From: Phyllobacteriaceae bacterium
GTDB taxonomy: Bacteria; Pseudomonadota; Alphaproteobacteria; Rhizobiales; Rhizobiaceae
Assembly (NCBI GenBank): GCA_029279965.1
Contig: JAJUHJ010000006.1
Location: 1-51,092, forward strand
DNA length: 51,092 nucleotides
Direction of reading: 5' to 3'
Shown: piece by piece, positions 16,639 through 26,982 of the stretch
How positions within the stretch are numbered: position 1 is the stretch's first letter
Layout of the letters: every line of letters begins with the position of its first letter
Position numbers and translations under genes: made by a program
Notes under the pieces: generated by a model
Database searches by the model: none
Told to the model about the DNA's origin: nothing
What the model saw: only the letters and a program-made list of their open reading frames with translations

Positions 16639-17388
16639 ATGACCAATGTGCTAACCCAACCTCGCCCGATCCGCCTCAAAGGCCGCTCTTTCATGGCGCT
16701 GGCGCTTTCGCCGGAACTCCCCCTTGGAGATTGGCTGCACCAACTCGACGATTTGGCCGCGCGTTCGGCAGGCTTCTTCTTGAGGCGTCCTGTTGTGCTG
16801 GATATCGAGGGGCTTCAGATCAGCCGCCCGGAGTTGAAGGAATTCATCGACGAGCTTTCCAGGCGGAACGTTCGGGTCATCGGGATCGAAGGCGCCAGGC
16901 CGTCCCTCCTCGGCGCGGATATGCCGCCTGCGATGTCGGGAGGCCGTGCCACGCAGGATATCGAAGAACCGATCGCAGAGGCGGCCGCCGCCGCACCTGA
17001 TTCGGGCGGTTCCGAACCCGCGCCCGCCGGTCAGCCCGAACCGCAGCCTGTGCGGCCAGTCCCCTCGATGATCATCGATCAGCCCGTGCGTTCGGGACAA
17101 TCGGTGATCTTTCCGGAGGGTGATATCACGATCATTGCCTCCGTCGCGTCCGGCGCGGAAGTGGTTGCCGGCGGCTCCATCCATGTCTACGGCGCACTTC
17201 GCGGGCGGGCGATGGCAGGGTCGATGGGCAACGCCTCGGCGCGCATTTTCTGCAGCAAACTGGAAGCAGAGCTGCTTGCGATCGACGGTCTGTACAAGAC
17301 GGCCGAGGACATCGAGCCGCATCTTCGCGGACGGGCGGTTCACCTCTGGCTCGATGGCGATGCGATCAAGACAGAGACACTCAATTAA
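16639..17388 (+). CDS. minC: Septum site-determining protein MinC
   Basis: MinC inhibits FtsZ polymerisation away from midcell, recruited to the membrane by MinD. The product has 249 residues. The N-terminal domain (RPIRLKGRSFMALALSPELPL onward, to about 105) binds FtsZ. A Pro/Ala-rich linker (about 110-145) joins it to the C-terminal beta-helix domain (QPVRSGQSVIFPEGDITIIASVASGAEVVAGGSIHVYG), which binds MinD. The ATG at 16639 gives the usual rhizobial N-terminus; a TTG eight codons upstream is an alternative. It is the first gene of minCDE. Confidence 0.95.
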   Translation: MTNVLTQPRPIRLKGRSFMALALSPELPLGDWLHQLDDLAARSAGFFLRRPVVLDIEGLQISRPELKEFIDELSRRNVRVIGIEGARPSLLGADMPPAMSGGRATQDIEEPIAEAAAAAPDSGGSEPAPAGQPEPQPVRPVPSMIIDQPVRSGQSVIFPEGDITIIASVASGAEVVAGGSIHVYGALRGRAMAGSMGNASARIFCSKLEAELLAIDGLYKTAEDIEPHLRGRAVHLWLDGDAIKTETLN

Positions 17389-17419
17389 GGCGGGCGGGCA
17401 AGGCCGACAGGAGATGCCA

Positions 17420-18235
17420 ATGGGAAAGGTCGTTGTAGTAACATCGGGAAAGGGGGGCGTCGGAAAGACGACTTCGGCTGCCGCTCTCGGCGCCGCGCTG
17501 GCGCAGCGGAAGGAGAAGACGGTCGTCGTCGACTTTGACGTCGGCTTGCGCAACCTCGACCTTGTAATGGGCGCGGAAAGACGGGTGGTGTATGATCTCG
17601 TCAACGTCATTCAGGGCGAAGCAAAGCTGGCGCAAGCGCTCATCCGGGACAAGCGGCTGGAAACGCTCTATCTGCTGCCGGCCTCGCAGACGCGCGACAA
17701 GGACAATCTGACGGCAGAGGGGGTCGAACGGGTAATCGGTGCCCTGAAGAAGACTTTCGACTGGGTCATATGCGACAGTCCCGCCGGCATCGAGCGCGGC
17801 GCGACACTGGCCATGCGCCACGCCGACGTTGCCGTGGTTGTCACCAATCCGGAAGTCTCGTCGGTCAGGGATTCGGATCGCATCATCGGGCTTATCGATG
17901 CGAAAACCGCCAAGGCCGAGCGCGGCGAGCGCATGGACAGGCATCTGCTTCTCACCCGCTACAATCCCAACCGGGCCGAACGCGGCGATATGTTGAGCGT
18001 TGAAGACGTCCTTGAAATCCTGTCCATCCCATTGCTCGGCATCGTGCCTGAAAGCATGGATGTCCTGCGCGCCTCCAACATCGGCATGCCCGTCACCCTG
18101 GCCGACAGCCAGAGCGCGCCGGCACAGGCTTATCTCCAGGCCGCGCGGCGGCTTGCGGGCGAGGACGTGCCCATCAGCATTCCCGGCGAAAAGCGCAGCC
18201 TGCTCGGGAAGCTTTTCGGATGGAGGGCCGCATGA
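17420..18235 (+). CDS. minD: Septum site-determining ATPase MinD
   Basis: MinD is a ParA/Mrp-family ATPase that binds the membrane as an ATP dimer and recruits MinC. The product has 271 residues. The deviant Walker [10 protein letters not shown] is at residues 10-18, followed by [16 protein letters not shown] and CDSPAGIE. The C-terminal helix [14 protein letters not shown] (258-271) is the membrane-targeting amphipathic end. The ATG at 17420 is six bases after ACAGGAG; the ATG at 17414 is too close to it. The stop overlaps the minE start (ATGA). Confidence 0.97.
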   Translation: MGKVVVVTSGKGGVGKTTSAAALGAALAQRKEKTVVVDFDVGLRNLDLVMGAERRVVYDLVNVIQGEAKLAQALIRDKRLETLYLLPASQTRDKDNLTAEGVERVIGALKKTFDWVICDSPAGIERGATLAMRHADVAVVVTNPEVSSVRDSDRIIGLIDAKTAKAERGERMDRHLLLTRYNPNRAERGDMLSVEDVLEILSIPLLGIVPESMDVLRASNIGMPVTLADSQSAPAQAYLQAARRLAGEDVPISIPGEKRSLLGKLFGWRAA

Positions 18236-18495
18236 ACATTCTCGGATTTTTTGGAAAGAAGGCTTCCGCGCCCACCGCACGCGACAGACTGCAGGTCTTG
18301 CTTGCCCATGAGCGGGCATCAGTGGGTGATTCAGATCTGGTTACGCGCCTGCGCGAAGAGATTCTCGCCGTGATCGCCAAGCACGTGAAAGTCGACGGCG
18401 AGCAGGTCAAGGTGACGATGGATCGCGGAGACCAGGTCTCCACATTGGAAATCGACGTTGAAATTCCACTCAAGGCGCGCGTGGGGGCTACCTGA
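18232..18495 (+). CDS. minE: Cell division topological specificity factor MinE
   Basis: MinE stimulates MinD ATPase and drives pole-to-pole or gradient dynamics of MinCD. The product has 87 residues. The N-terminal membrane-contact segment [10 protein letters not shown] and the anti-MinCD helix ([13 protein letters not shown], residues 18-30) are clear, followed by the beta-rich dimer domain. The ATG at 18232 overlaps the minD stop and follows GGAGGG. Frame sequence upstream of it lies in minD. Confidence 0.96.
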   Translation: MNILGFFGKKASAPTARDRLQVLLAHERASVGDSDLVTRLREEILAVIAKHVKVDGEQVKVTMDRGDQVSTLEIDVEIPLKARVGAT

Positions 18496-18544
18496 TCATT
18501 CCGTAAGCCCGCACCCGCATTCCGGTTGATGTGAAGGAGAGGAT

Positions 18545-18763
18545 ATGACCCGCGTTGAACTTCTCGAGCGGCTTCAGCAACTCCAACACATGGAGAAATT
18601 CAAGGGACGCGACATCACGACCGTCAGTGCTTTCCTGTCCCAGGAGGCCTTGGCCAACCATGTGAAGGTTTGCGAGGACGCTGTCGGTGCACCGTGCCGC
18701 GATGCGCGGCACGGCCGACAAGGAAGCGGCGGCAGAGACGGGGCGGGCGCGGGAACGATCTGA
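18545..18763 (+). CDS. Unrecognised small ORF after minE, 72 residues
   Basis: The ATG at 18545 has a strong AAGGAG at a five-base spacing and lies 49 bases after minE, on the same strand. The first 45 residues look like a helical protein (TRVELLERLQQLQHMEKFKGRDITTVSAFL). The last 25 are Gly/Arg-rich and encoded across a perfect hairpin, so the natural end may have been altered or the 3' part may be terminator-related. It is convergent with acs. I recognise no family. It could be a fourth gene of the min operon. Confidence 0.45.
   Translation: MTRVELLERLQQLQHMEKFKGRDITTVSAFLSQEALANHVKVCEDAVGAPCRDARHGRQGSGGRDGAGAGTI
18692..18714 (+). terminator. Strong hairpin, possible end of the min operon
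   Basis: The 10-bp arms CCGTGCCGCG and CGCGGCACGG enclose a 3-base loop. No T-run follows on either strand, so classical termination is uncertain. It lies inside the 3' part of the small ORF and between the convergent min and acs transcripts. Confidence 0.35.
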
Positions 18764-18804
18764 CCGGCCACGGCGCTTTCGGGCCGCTCCGTCCCGTTGC
18801 TGCA

Positions 18805-20757
18805 CTATCTCCTGTTCTGCCGATTTTCCACCAGATCCTCGACGACGGCCGGGTCGGCCAGCGTCGAGGTGTCGCCAAGCGCCTTGTAATCGTCTTCGGC
18901 GATCTTGCGCAGGATTCGACGCATGATCTTTCCGGAGCGGGTCTTGGGCAGGCTCGGTGCGAACTGGATCTTGTCGGGTGTGGCGATCGGGCCGATTTCG
19001 GTGCGCACATGCGCGACCAGCTCTTTCTTGAGCTCTTCCGAACTCGTTTCTCCAGCCATCAGCGTCACGTAGCAGTAAATGCCCTGCCCCTTCAGGTCGT
19101 GCGGGTATCCGACGACTGCCGCCTCCGACACTTTTTCATGGGCAACGAGCGCCGATTCCACCTCGGCCGTGCCCATGCGGTGGCCGGAAACGTTGATGAC
19201 GTCATCGACGCGGCCGGTGATCCAGTAATAGCCGTCTTCGTCGCGGCGGCACCCGTCGCCGGAAAAGTATTTCCCCTTATAGGTGGAGAAATAAGTCTCC
19301 ACGAAGCGCTTGTGATCGCCATAAACGGTCCGCATCTGGCCCGGCCAGGAATCTGTGATGCAAAGATTTCCGGAGCCCTCCCCTTCAATGATGTTTCCAT
19401 CGCCGTCCACGAGTTGGGGTTTGATGCCGAAGAAGGGCTTTGTGGCTGAACCGGCCTTGAGGTCTATGGCGCCGGGCAGGGGCGTAATCATGATGCCGCC
19501 CGTTTCCGTTTGCCACCATGTGTCGACCACCGGGCAGCGCTCGTCTCCGACCACCCGGTAATACCACTCCCAGGCTTCCGGATTGATGGGTTCGCCCACC
19601 GAACCGAGGAGGCGCAGGGTCGAGCGCGACGTTTTCTTCACAAAGTCGTCGCCCGCTCCCATCAGGGCGCGAATCGCCGTCGGCGCGGTATAAAGGATGT
19701 TGATCTTGTGCTTATCGACCACCTGCCAGATGCGCGATGCATCGGGGTAGTTCGGCACACCCTCGAACATGGTGGTGATGGCACCATTGGCGAGTGGTCC
19801 GTAAACGATATAGCTGTGGCCCGTCACCCAGCCCACATCGGCTGCGCACCAATAGATGTCTCCATCGTGATAGTCGAAGACATATTGGTGTGTCATCGAG
19901 ACATAAACGAGATAGCCGCCCGTGGTGTGCAGGACGCCCTTGGGCTTTCCGGTCGATCCGGAGGTGTAGAGGATGAAGAGCGGATCTTCCGCATTCATCC
20001 TCTCTGGCTCGCATTCCGGTTTCGCGCCCTCGGTTTCCTCATGGTACCAAAGGTCGCGGCCGTCCTTCCAGTCGATGCTCCCGCCGGTACGCCGGACGAC
20101 GAGCACGTGGCGCACCTTCGCGCCGGCCTTTTCGGCAATGGCAATCGCCTTGTCGGTGTTTTCCTTCAGCGGAATTGCTTTGCCGCCGCGAACGCCCTCA
20201 TCGGCCGTGATGACGAAGTCGGAGCTGCAGTCTTCGATGCGGCCGGCGAGCGAATCGGGCGAGAAGCCGCCGAACACGACCGAGTGGACGGCGCCAATGC
20301 GCGCGCAGGCTAGCATCGCATAGGCGGCTTCCGGAATCATCGGCATGTAGATCGTCACCCGGTCGCCCTTCTTGACGCCCCGTGCCTTCAGCACATTGGC
20401 CAGCCGGCAGACGTGCTCGTAAAGCTCGTTATAGGTGATCTTCTTGTCTTCTGAGGGATCGTCGCCTTCCCAGATGATGGCGGTTTGATTGCCGCGCTCT
20501 TTCAGGTGCCTGTCGATGCAATTATATGCGATGTTGGTGACACCATCCTCGAACCATTTGATGGACACATCGCCTTCGAAGGACGTGTTCTGTACCTTGG
20601 TGAAGGGCTCGAACCAGTCGATGCGCTTCCCATGCTCGGTCCAGAACGCCTCGGGGTTCTCGATGCTCTCCCGATACCATTTCTCATAGGTTTCCGCGTC
20701 GATCAGCGCGCGATCCTTCCAGGCCGCCTGAACAGGATGGAAATGCAGGTCGGACAT
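18805..20757 (-). CDS. acs: Acetyl-CoA synthetase (acetate-CoA ligase)
   Basis: Acs activates acetate to acetyl-CoA through acetyl-AMP. The product has 650 residues starting at the ATG at 20757, which follows GGAGG ([20 protein letters not shown]). The adenylate-forming motif [13 protein letters not shown] is present, with WWQTETGG and the hinge region [20 protein letters not shown]. The catalytic lysine Lys610 lies in [13 protein letters not shown], the site where Acs is typically switched off by acetylation. The frame extends upstream of 20757 without similarity. Confidence 0.97.
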   Translation of the reverse strand: MSDLHFHPVQAAWKDRALIDAETYEKWYRESIENPEAFWTEHGKRIDWFEPFTKVQNTSFEGDVSIKWFEDGVTNIAYNCIDRHLKERGNQTAIIWEGDDPSEDKKITYNELYEHVCRLANVLKARGVKKGDRVTIYMPMIPEAAYAMLACARIGAVHSVVFGGFSPDSLAGRIEDCSSDFVITADEGVRGGKAIPLKENTDKAIAIAEKAGAKVRHVLVVRRTGGSIDWKDGRDLWYHEETEGAKPECEPERMNAEDPLFILYTSGSTGKPKGVLHTTGGYLVYVSMTHQYVFDYHDGDIYWCAADVGWVTGHSYIVYGPLANGAITTMFEGVPNYPDASRIWQVVDKHKINILYTAPTAIRALMGAGDDFVKKTSRSTLRLLGSVGEPINPEAWEWYYRVVGDERCPVVDTWWQTETGGIMITPLPGAIDLKAGSATKPFFGIKPQLVDGDGNIIEGEGSGNLCITDSWPGQMRTVYGDHKRFVETYFSTYKGKYFSGDGCRRDEDGYYWITGRVDDVINVSGHRMGTAEVESALVAHEKVSEAAVVGYPHDLKGQGIYCYVTLMAGETSSEELKKELVAHVRTEIGPIATPDKIQFAPSLPKTRSGKIMRRILRKIAEDDYKALGDTSTLADPAVVEDLVENRQNRR

Positions 20758-20901
20758 TTTTTCCTCCGGATAGAATAGTGCGGAAAGGCGCTCCGGTGCG
20801 GGAGCGCTTCCCTTCGCTTCGCATGCATTACTACCAATCAACCGCCTTTCACAACATTAGACGTTTGATGGTGGCTCGACTGGCCGCAGTCGGCGGACCG
20901 C

Positions 20902-21564
20902 TTAACGGCTGCCGAAGATCGCAGAGCCGACGCGCACGCTGGTGGCGCCGAAGGCGATTGCCGTCTCGAAATCACCGGACATGCCCATCGAGAGCCGTTT
21001 AACACCCGCCTCGCGCGCGATCTTCTCCAGAAGGGCAAAGTGCGGGCCCGGATTTTCGTCGATGGGAGGAATGCACATCAGCCCTTCGATCCTGAGCCCG
21101 TGCACCTCACGGCAACGGGCGACAAAGCCTGCCGCCTCGCGCGGATCGATGCCCGCCTTCTGTTCTTCAAGACCGGTGTTCACCTGCACATAAAGGCGCG
21201 GATGCCGATTTTGCTTCGCCATCTCGGCGGCGAGCGCGGCGGCAATCTTTTCCCTGTCGACCGTCTGGATGACATCGAACAGAGCGATTGCATCCTTCGT
21301 CTTGTTGGACTGCAAAGGACCGATCAGGTGCAGCTCGATATCCGGATATTCTTCCTTCAGCGCCGGCCACTTTCCTTGTGCCTCTTGCACCCGGTTTTCC
21401 CCGAAAACGCGATGACCCGCCTCGATGACCGGGCGAATGGCATCTGCGGCAAAAGTTTTGGAAACCGCGATCAGCCCTACATCTTCCGGTTCACGGTCGC
21501 ATTCGCGCGCGGACCCGGAGATTCTGCCCATGACAGCTTCGAGATTGCGGGCGGCGTCAGACAT
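20902..21564 (-). CDS. YggS/PLPBP family pyridoxal phosphate-binding protein
   Basis: The product is a 220-residue single-domain homologue of the alanine racemase N-terminal barrel. Lys36 in AVSKTF binds pyridoxal phosphate. FGENRVQEAQGKW, LHLIGPLQSNK and LSMGMSGDFETAIAFGATSVRVGSAIFG are family signatures. These proteins have no racemase activity; they help maintain pyridoxal phosphate and amino acid balance. The gene is divergent from leuS across a palindrome-rich gap, and lies 144 bases upstream of acs on the same strand. Confidence 0.93.
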   Translation of the reverse strand: MSDAARNLEAVMGRISGSARECDREPEDVGLIAVSKTFAADAIRPVIEAGHRVFGENRVQEAQGKWPALKEEYPDIELHLIGPLQSNKTKDAIALFDVIQTVDREKIAAALAAEMAKQNRHPRLYVQVNTGLEEQKAGIDPREAAGFVARCREVHGLRIEGLMCIPPIDENPGPHFALLEKIAREAGVKRLSMGMSGDFETAIAFGATSVRVGSAIFGSR

Positions 21565-21589
21565 TGTTGTGCAAACTCCTCTAGTGACC

Positions 21590-21642
21590 CGAATCCGAAA
21601 TTCGTATCATACCCGGAAAGCGCCGCACGAATTTCGGATTCG
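21590..21642. repeat. 16-bp perfect inverted repeat between yggS and leuS
   Basis: The arms CGAATCCGAAATTCGT (21590-21605) and ACGAATTTCGGATTCG (21627-21642) are perfectly complementary around a 21-base loop. It lies 25 bases upstream of the yggS start. Confidence 0.8.
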
Positions 21643-21681
21643 ACAAGGACACCAACAAACCTGTGATTCTGGCGTGGTTTC

Positions 21682-21735
21682 GGATTTGAAATTCGTTCAT
21701 CCCCCTCGATCCGCTCTACAACGGATTTCAAATCC
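21682..21735. repeat. Second, related inverted repeat between yggS and leuS
   Basis: The arms GGATTTGAAATTCGTT (21682-21697) and AACGGATTTCAAATCC (21720-21735) pair with one mismatch around a 22-base loop, and GTGG / CCAC outside may extend the stem. The left arm shares TGAAATTCGT-like sequence with the first inverted repeat, which suggests a duplicated palindromic element. It ends 114 bases before leuS. Confidence 0.75.
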
Positions 21736-21849
21736 ACCACTCAAGGTCCCGTTTCCGTCGCGGGGAATGGCGGCGCGGAGTTGACGGTTTCGGCAAACCG
21801 TGGTGAAGGTCCGCCAAACATTTTTCTCTTTCTATGTGAAAAACCGGGC

Positions 21850-24465
21850 ATGGCAACCGAACGTTACAACCCACGCACATCCGAACCCCGCTGGCAAAAG
21901 GCGTGGGAGGAGGCGCGCCTCTTTGAAACCTCGAATGAGGACGAGCGGCCCACCTATTACGTGCTGGAGATGTTCCCCTATCCATCGGGCCGCATCCATA
22001 TCGGCCACACGCGCAACTATACGATGGGCGATGTGGTTGCCCGCTACAAGCGCGCCAAGGGGTTCAACGTTCTCCATCCGATGGGTTGGGATGCCTTCGG
22101 GATGCCGGCGGAAAACGCTGCCATGCAGAACAAGGTCCAGCCCAAGGAATGGACCTATCAGACCATCGCGGTCATGCGCGACCAGCTCAAGATGATGGGA
22201 CTGTCGCTCGACTGGAGCCGCGAATTCGCCACCTGCGACGTCGACTATTATCACCGTCAGCAGATGCTCTTCCTCGATTTTCACGAGAAGGGGCTGGTGA
22301 CGCGAAAGACCTCCAAGGTCAATTGGGACCCCGTGGACCGGACCGTGCTGGCCAATGAGCAGGTGATCGACGGGCGCGGCTGGCGTTCCGGAGCCCTGGT
22401 GGAGAGCCGCGAGCTTGCGCAATGGTTCTTCAAGATCACGGATTATTCGGAAGACCTGCTGGAAGCGCTCGACGGTCTGGAAGGGTGGCCGGAGAAGGTG
22501 CGCCTCATGCAGCGCAACTGGATCGGCCGGTCGGAAGGTCTTTCTATTCGCTGGCCGCTGGTGGAAGACACCGCGCCGCACGGCGAGCAGGAACTGGAGG
22601 TCTATACCACCAGACCCGATACGATTTTTGGCGCATCTTTCATGGCCATCGCCGCCGATCATCCGCTGGCGAGGAAAGCGGCGGAAGGCAATGCAGAGCT
22701 TGCCGCCTTCGTTGAGGAGTGCAGGCGCGTCGGCACGTCCGCCGCCGTACTGGAGACTGCAGAGAAGAAGGGCTTCGACACCGGCATTCGGGTTCGCCAC
22801 CCCTTCGATCCCGAATGGACGCTGCCGGTCTATGTGGCAAACTTCGTGCTGATGGAATACGGCACGGGCGCCATCTTCGGGTGTCCATCGGGCGACCAGC
22901 GCGACCTGGATTTCGCCAGAAAATACGGGCTGCCGGTCGTTCCGGTCGTCATGCCGGAAGGGGCAGATGCGGCCACGTTCCAGATCGCGGACGAAGCCTA
23001 TTCGGACGATGGCGTGATGATCAATTCGCGCTTCCTCGACGGTCTCTCGAACGATGAGGCTTTCGAAGAAGTCGCAAAACAGCTGGAACACGAAACGCTG
23101 TCCGGACGGCCGGTCGCCGAGCGCAAGGTGAATTTCCGCCTGCGTGACTGGGGAATCTCGCGCCAGCGTTACTGGGGCTGTCCGATCCCCATGATCCATT
23201 GCGACGCCTGCGGTGTGGTCCCGGTGCCGAAGGAAGATCTGCCGGTAAAGCTACCGGACGACATCGATTTCGAGAAGCCGGGAAATCCGCTGGACCGCCA
23301 TCCGACCTGGCGCCATGTCAAATGTCCGCAGTGCAGTGCCGATGCACGGCGTGAGACCGACACGATGGACACATTCGTCGATTCGTCCTGGTATTTCGTG
23401 CGCTTCACCGCGCCGCATGCGGAAACGCCAACCGAGCGCGATGTCGCCAACCGCTGGCTTCCGGTTGACCAGTATATCGGCGGCATCGAGCACGCGATCC
23501 TGCATCTGCTTTACTCCCGCTTCTTTACCCGCGGCATGCGTGAGACCGGCCATCTGGATTTTGCCGAGCCGTTCAAGGGGCTGTTCACGCAGGGAATGGT
23601 GGTCCACGAGACCTACCGTGCAGAGGACGGCCGTTGGCTGGCGCCGAGTGAGGTGCGCATCGATACGTCCGGAGAAGGACGCAAGGCCTTCGAGGTTGCG
23701 ACCGGCCGGGAGGTTACCGTCGGCTCGCTGGAAAAGATGTCGAAGTCGAAGAAGAACACGGTGAGTCCGGAAGAGATCACCGAATCCTTCGGCGCCGATA
23801 CGGCGCGCTGGTTCATGCTGTCGGACTCGCCCCCCGATCGCGATGTCGAATGGACGGACGATGGAGCTGCCGGTGCGCACCGCTTTATCCAGCGTGTCTG
23901 GCGGCTTGTGGGTGAGGCTGCGCCTGCGATCGCCGACGTGACACCCGCCGCAGCCCGTGATGGCGGCGCTGCGCCGATTTCCAAGGCAGCGCACAAGGCG
24001 CTGAAGGTGGTGGAAGAGGATATCGAGCAGCTCGCCTTCAACCGCGCCATCGCCCGCATCCATCAACTGGCCAATGAGCTCCAGGCGCCGTTCGGCACGC
24101 TCGCCGAGGCAGATCGCGCAACGCGTTCAGCGGCCCGCGAGGCGGTGGAGATCCTCATTCACCTGATTGCCCCGTTCATGCCGCATTTGGCGGAAGAATG
24201 CTGGGCGGCTATCGGAGGAGAGGGTCTGGTTTCCGCAAGCGCATGGCCGCAATACGATCCGGCGCTCGTGGTGGACGATCTGATCGTGCTGCCGGTCCAG
24301 ATCAACGGGAAGAAGCGCGGAGATTTGACAATCGCGCGCGAGGCGGACCAAGCTGCCGTGGAAAAGGCGGTCCTTGCTCTCGATTTCGTGCAGAAGGCGC
24401 TTAACGGCGCATCCCCGCGCAGGGTGATCGTGGTGCCGAATCGGATCGTCAACGTGGTGGCTTGA
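21850..24465 (+). CDS. leuS: Leucyl-tRNA synthetase
   Basis: This class I aminoacyl-tRNA synthetase charges tRNA-Leu. The product has 871 residues. The HIGH motif is His50-His53 (in [13 protein letters not shown]), and KMSKS is at residues 629-633. Between them lie the CP1 editing domain ([15 protein letters not shown] is its threonine-rich segment) and the leucine-specific region. The CxxC pairs at CDACG and CPQC may bind zinc. The ATG at 21850 gives the standard N-terminus MATERYNPR; the open frame extends 23 codons upstream without similarity. Confidence 0.97.
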   Translation: MATERYNPRTSEPRWQKAWEEARLFETSNEDERPTYYVLEMFPYPSGRIHIGHTRNYTMGDVVARYKRAKGFNVLHPMGWDAFGMPAENAAMQNKVQPKEWTYQTIAVMRDQLKMMGLSLDWSREFATCDVDYYHRQQMLFLDFHEKGLVTRKTSKVNWDPVDRTVLANEQVIDGRGWRSGALVESRELAQWFFKITDYSEDLLEALDGLEGWPEKVRLMQRNWIGRSEGLSIRWPLVEDTAPHGEQELEVYTTRPDTIFGASFMAIAADHPLARKAAEGNAELAAFVEECRRVGTSAAVLETAEKKGFDTGIRVRHPFDPEWTLPVYVANFVLMEYGTGAIFGCPSGDQRDLDFARKYGLPVVPVVMPEGADAATFQIADEAYSDDGVMINSRFLDGLSNDEAFEEVAKQLEHETLSGRPVAERKVNFRLRDWGISRQRYWGCPIPMIHCDACGVVPVPKEDLPVKLPDDIDFEKPGNPLDRHPTWRHVKCPQCSADARRETDTMDTFVDSSWYFVRFTAPHAETPTERDVANRWLPVDQYIGGIEHAILHLLYSRFFTRGMRETGHLDFAEPFKGLFTQGMVVHETYRAEDGRWLAPSEVRIDTSGEGRKAFEVATGREVTVGSLEKMSKSKKNTVSPEEITESFGADTARWFMLSDSPPDRDVEWTDDGAAGAHRFIQRVWRLVGEAAPAIADVTPAAARDGGAAPISKAAHKALKVVEEDIEQLAFNRAIARIHQLANELQAPFGTLAEADRATRSAAREAVEILIHLIAPFMPHLAEECWAAIGGEGLVSASAWPQYDPALVVDDLIVLPVQINGKKRGDLTIAREADQAAVEKAVLALDFVQKALNGASPRRVIVVPNRIVNVVA

Positions 24466-24562
24466 GCAGGGAGCGCCCCGTGAAATTCATGAAAAGCATT
24501 TTGCAGCCGGGTGGGACCGCTGACCGTCGTGTGTGCGTCGCAAGACCCATAAGGGAGCGGTG

Positions 24563-25120
24563 ATGCGAACAGGAATGAATGCATCCTGCTCGATCCGCGG
24601 GGCGGTGCTCGTAGCGATCGCATTTGCACTGTCTGTGGGGTCCGGATGCACGGTGCGTCCCTTGCTGGCGACGCAGCCCGGCAATGCGGGTCAGGAAACC
24701 GGGGTTTCCCTTTCGTCCGTCGCTGTCTCTCCCGTGAACACACGTTACGCACAGGAAGTGCGCAACCATCTGATTTTCCTTCTGAGGGGAGGCGCGGAAG
24801 AACCGGCTGCCCCGCGTTATAATGTGCATCTATCCGTTTCCCGCAGCGTGGCGTCCGCCGCGCAGGTGCAGCGTGGCAATGACAACGAACCGTCTGCCGG
24901 TACGGTGACGCTTGCCGCAAGCTACCGCCTGACGGCTGCCGGGAGCGACGAAGGGTTGGCCGCAGGACAGCGTCAGGTGAGCGCGGGCTTCGACAGGCCG
25001 CCCCAGGAATTCGCCGTTCTGCGCGCACAGCGCGATGCAGAGGACAGGGCCGCCCGGGAGTTGGCGGAATTGATTCGCCTTGCCGTCGCTCAGGATCTGG
25101 CGCGTCTGGACCGCCATTGA
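24563..25120 (+). CDS. lptE: LPS-assembly lipoprotein LptE
   Basis: LptE is the lipoprotein plug of the LptD outer-membrane translocon for lipopolysaccharide. The 185-residue product has a signal peptide (residues 1-28) ending at a lipobox-like SVGSGC with Cys29. The mature part begins TVRPLLATQPG, which fits the alphaproteobacterial LptE (GCGFRPLY-like) start, and then alternates beta strands. The ATG at 24563 has GGGAGCGG upstream. It follows leuS by 97 bases, as in other Alphaproteobacteria, but the holA gene usually found next is missing. Confidence 0.82.
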   Translation: MRTGMNASCSIRGAVLVAIAFALSVGSGCTVRPLLATQPGNAGQETGVSLSSVAVSPVNTRYAQEVRNHLIFLLRGGAEEPAAPRYNVHLSVSRSVASAAQVQRGNDNEPSAGTVTLAASYRLTAAGSDEGLAAGQRQVSAGFDRPPQEFAVLRAQRDAEDRAARELAELIRLAVAQDLARLDRH

Positions 25121-25252
25121 TGATTTGATGATATAATATCAAGCGCAGGAGATCATCAGCTTGAGGAACGAAGCGCGGTTCGGTGTATTGAGTTGCGTGT
25201 CATCGCGACGTCATAAATTTTGGTGAAACAGCCGCCACGGAGTGCTTCACTC

Positions 25253-26185
25253 ATGGATATTCACACGACGCTCATGTCGGTTGCCGGAGCCTTTGGAAAT
25301 CGCATTTTGAAGCGCGAATCACTCGCGCCCTCCGAGCAGCCGCATGTCGTCGACCAGCTCATTGCCGAACGCACGATGCATCTGTCCAGGCATCCGCTCT
25401 GGCCGATCATGCGCCCGGTTCTTTATCGCTTCTTCCATTACCGGCAGGCCGTGGCCATGGCCGACGAGATCAGCGAGATGTCGGGTTGGGACGCCATGGT
25501 GTTCATCAGCGATCTGCTGTCCCTGAACATATCGGTTCGCGGCAAGGAAAACATTCCAGCTAAGGGCGCGTTTATTCTTGCCCCGACGCACCCCACCGGG
25601 ATTGCCGACGGCATCGCCATTTTCGACCTGATGAAGGATTTGCGCGCGGACATGGCGGTTTTCGCCAACCGTGATGCGCTGCGCGTCAACGCGAATTTCC
25701 GGGAACTCGTCATTCCGGTGGAATGGCGTCCGGGTGAAAAGTCGCACGCCAAGAGCCGTGACACGCTCGAGATGACGGCGAAAGCCTTCGCGGACGAGAA
25801 AGCCGTCATTCTGTTCCCCTCGGGGCGGATTGCCTATTGGAACGAAGACAAGCTTACGGAGCGGCCCTGGCAACCTTCCGTGGTGGCGCTTGCGCGCCGG
25901 TACGAGGTGCCTGTCGTGCCCGTCAACATGACGGCGCGCAATTCGGGTCTGTTCTACCTTCTGTCCAAATATTCGACGGAATTGCGCGATATGACGCTGT
26001 TCCACGAACTTTTGAACAAGAAGGGCCGGGCGGTCCAGTTGATCGTCGGCAAGCCCATCCCGCCTGACCTTCTGGACGGAGACCCGGCCGAGATGGCCGC
26101 GCAGCTTCAGGCCCACGCTGTCGAGCGGCTGGCCCAGGATCCGGATGCGGAGTTCGCCGCGAGGCCCCAGGTGCATCCGGCCTGA
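25253..26185 (+). CDS. PlsC-type glycerophosphate acyltransferase family protein
   Basis: The 310-residue product has a central acyltransferase domain. The catalytic block is APTHPTGIADGIAIF with an HX5D spacing, as in some GPAT-like members, followed by AVFANRDALRVN, VIPVEWRP and ILFPSGRIAYWNE (the substrate-binding FPxG-like block). No strong membrane segment is visible, though the N-terminus could bind the membrane peripherally. It probably acylates a lysophosphatidate or a related lipid, but the acceptor is unknown. The ATG at 25253 follows CGGAGTG; GTG or TTG codons 10-11 codons upstream are alternatives. A TATAAT at 25132 may belong to its promoter. Confidence 0.82.
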   Translation: MDIHTTLMSVAGAFGNRILKRESLAPSEQPHVVDQLIAERTMHLSRHPLWPIMRPVLYRFFHYRQAVAMADEISEMSGWDAMVFISDLLSLNISVRGKENIPAKGAFILAPTHPTGIADGIAIFDLMKDLRADMAVFANRDALRVNANFRELVIPVEWRPGEKSHAKSRDTLEMTAKAFADEKAVILFPSGRIAYWNEDKLTERPWQPSVVALARRYEVPVVPVNMTARNSGLFYLLSKYSTELRDMTLFHELLNKKGRAVQLIVGKPIPPDLLDGDPAEMAAQLQAHAVERLAQDPDAEFAARPQVHPA

Positions 26186-26235
26186 TTGCCTCGCGTATTG
26201 CTCCGAACGTATGCGGGCAATGCCCGCCCGTAGGT

Positions 26236-26889
26236 TCAGCCGATCTTCTGGCCGGTTTTCGCCCAGTCTGCGAGAAACGCGTCGAGCCCTTTGTCCGTGA
26301 GCGGATGCTTCACCAGCGCCTTCAGCACGGCGGGTGGGACCGTTGCCACATCGGCGCCGATCAAGGCGGCCTGCTTCACGTGGTTCGTCGTGCGAATCGA
26401 CGCGGCAAGAATTTCAGTGTCGAAATCGTAATTGTCGTAGATGGTCCGGATTTCCGAAATCAGCTCCATTCCCTCGATCCCGGTATCGTCGAGACGGCCG
26501 ATGAACGGGGAGATGAAGGTGGCACCGGCCTTGGCCGCCAGCAACGCCTGGTTGGCCGAGAAGCAGAGGGTGACGTTGACCATGCGGCCGCTGGAGGTGA
26601 GCGTTTTGCAGGCCTTCAGGCCATCGAGCGTCAATGGCACCTTGATGGCAATGTTATCCGCGATCTTGGAGAGAATGTCGGCCTCGCGCATCATTTCGTC
26701 GAATTCGACGGCTGTCACCTCGGCCGAGACCGGCCCCTCGACCATTTCGCAGATCTCTTTGGTCACCTCCAGAATCGGCCGTCCGGATTTCATGATGAGC
26801 GACGGATTCGTCGTCACCCCGTCGAGAAGTCCGGTCTCGCTCAACTCGCGGATTTCGTTTACATCGGCGGTGTCGACGAAAAATTTCAT
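26236..26889 (-). CDS. tal: Transaldolase, small (TalC/FSA-like) type
   Basis: The 217-residue product belongs to the short transaldolase group (subfamily 3B). The Schiff-base lysine is Lys83 in NIAIKVPLT, and the start [15 protein letters not shown] and GVTTNPSLI are diagnostic. It transfers dihydroxyacetone units between sugar phosphates; close relatives act as fructose-6-phosphate aldolases, and sequence alone does not separate them with certainty. AAGGAG precedes the ATG. It is divergent from priA and complements the transketolase at 5746. Confidence 0.93.
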   Translation of the reverse strand: MKFFVDTADVNEIRELSETGLLDGVTTNPSLIMKSGRPILEVTKEICEMVEGPVSAEVTAVEFDEMMREADILSKIADNIAIKVPLTLDGLKACKTLTSSGRMVNVTLCFSANQALLAAKAGATFISPFIGRLDDTGIEGMELISEIRTIYDNYDFDTEILAASIRTTNHVKQAALIGADVATVPPAVLKALVKHPLTDKGLDAFLADWAKTGQKIG

Positions 26890-26982
26890 GGCTATCTCCT
26901 TATCGCGGCCGGCTCACAAGATCCGGCCCTTAATCTAGACCCGGCCTTGCTCTAATCCAAGAAACCGGCAAGGTCACGCCTG

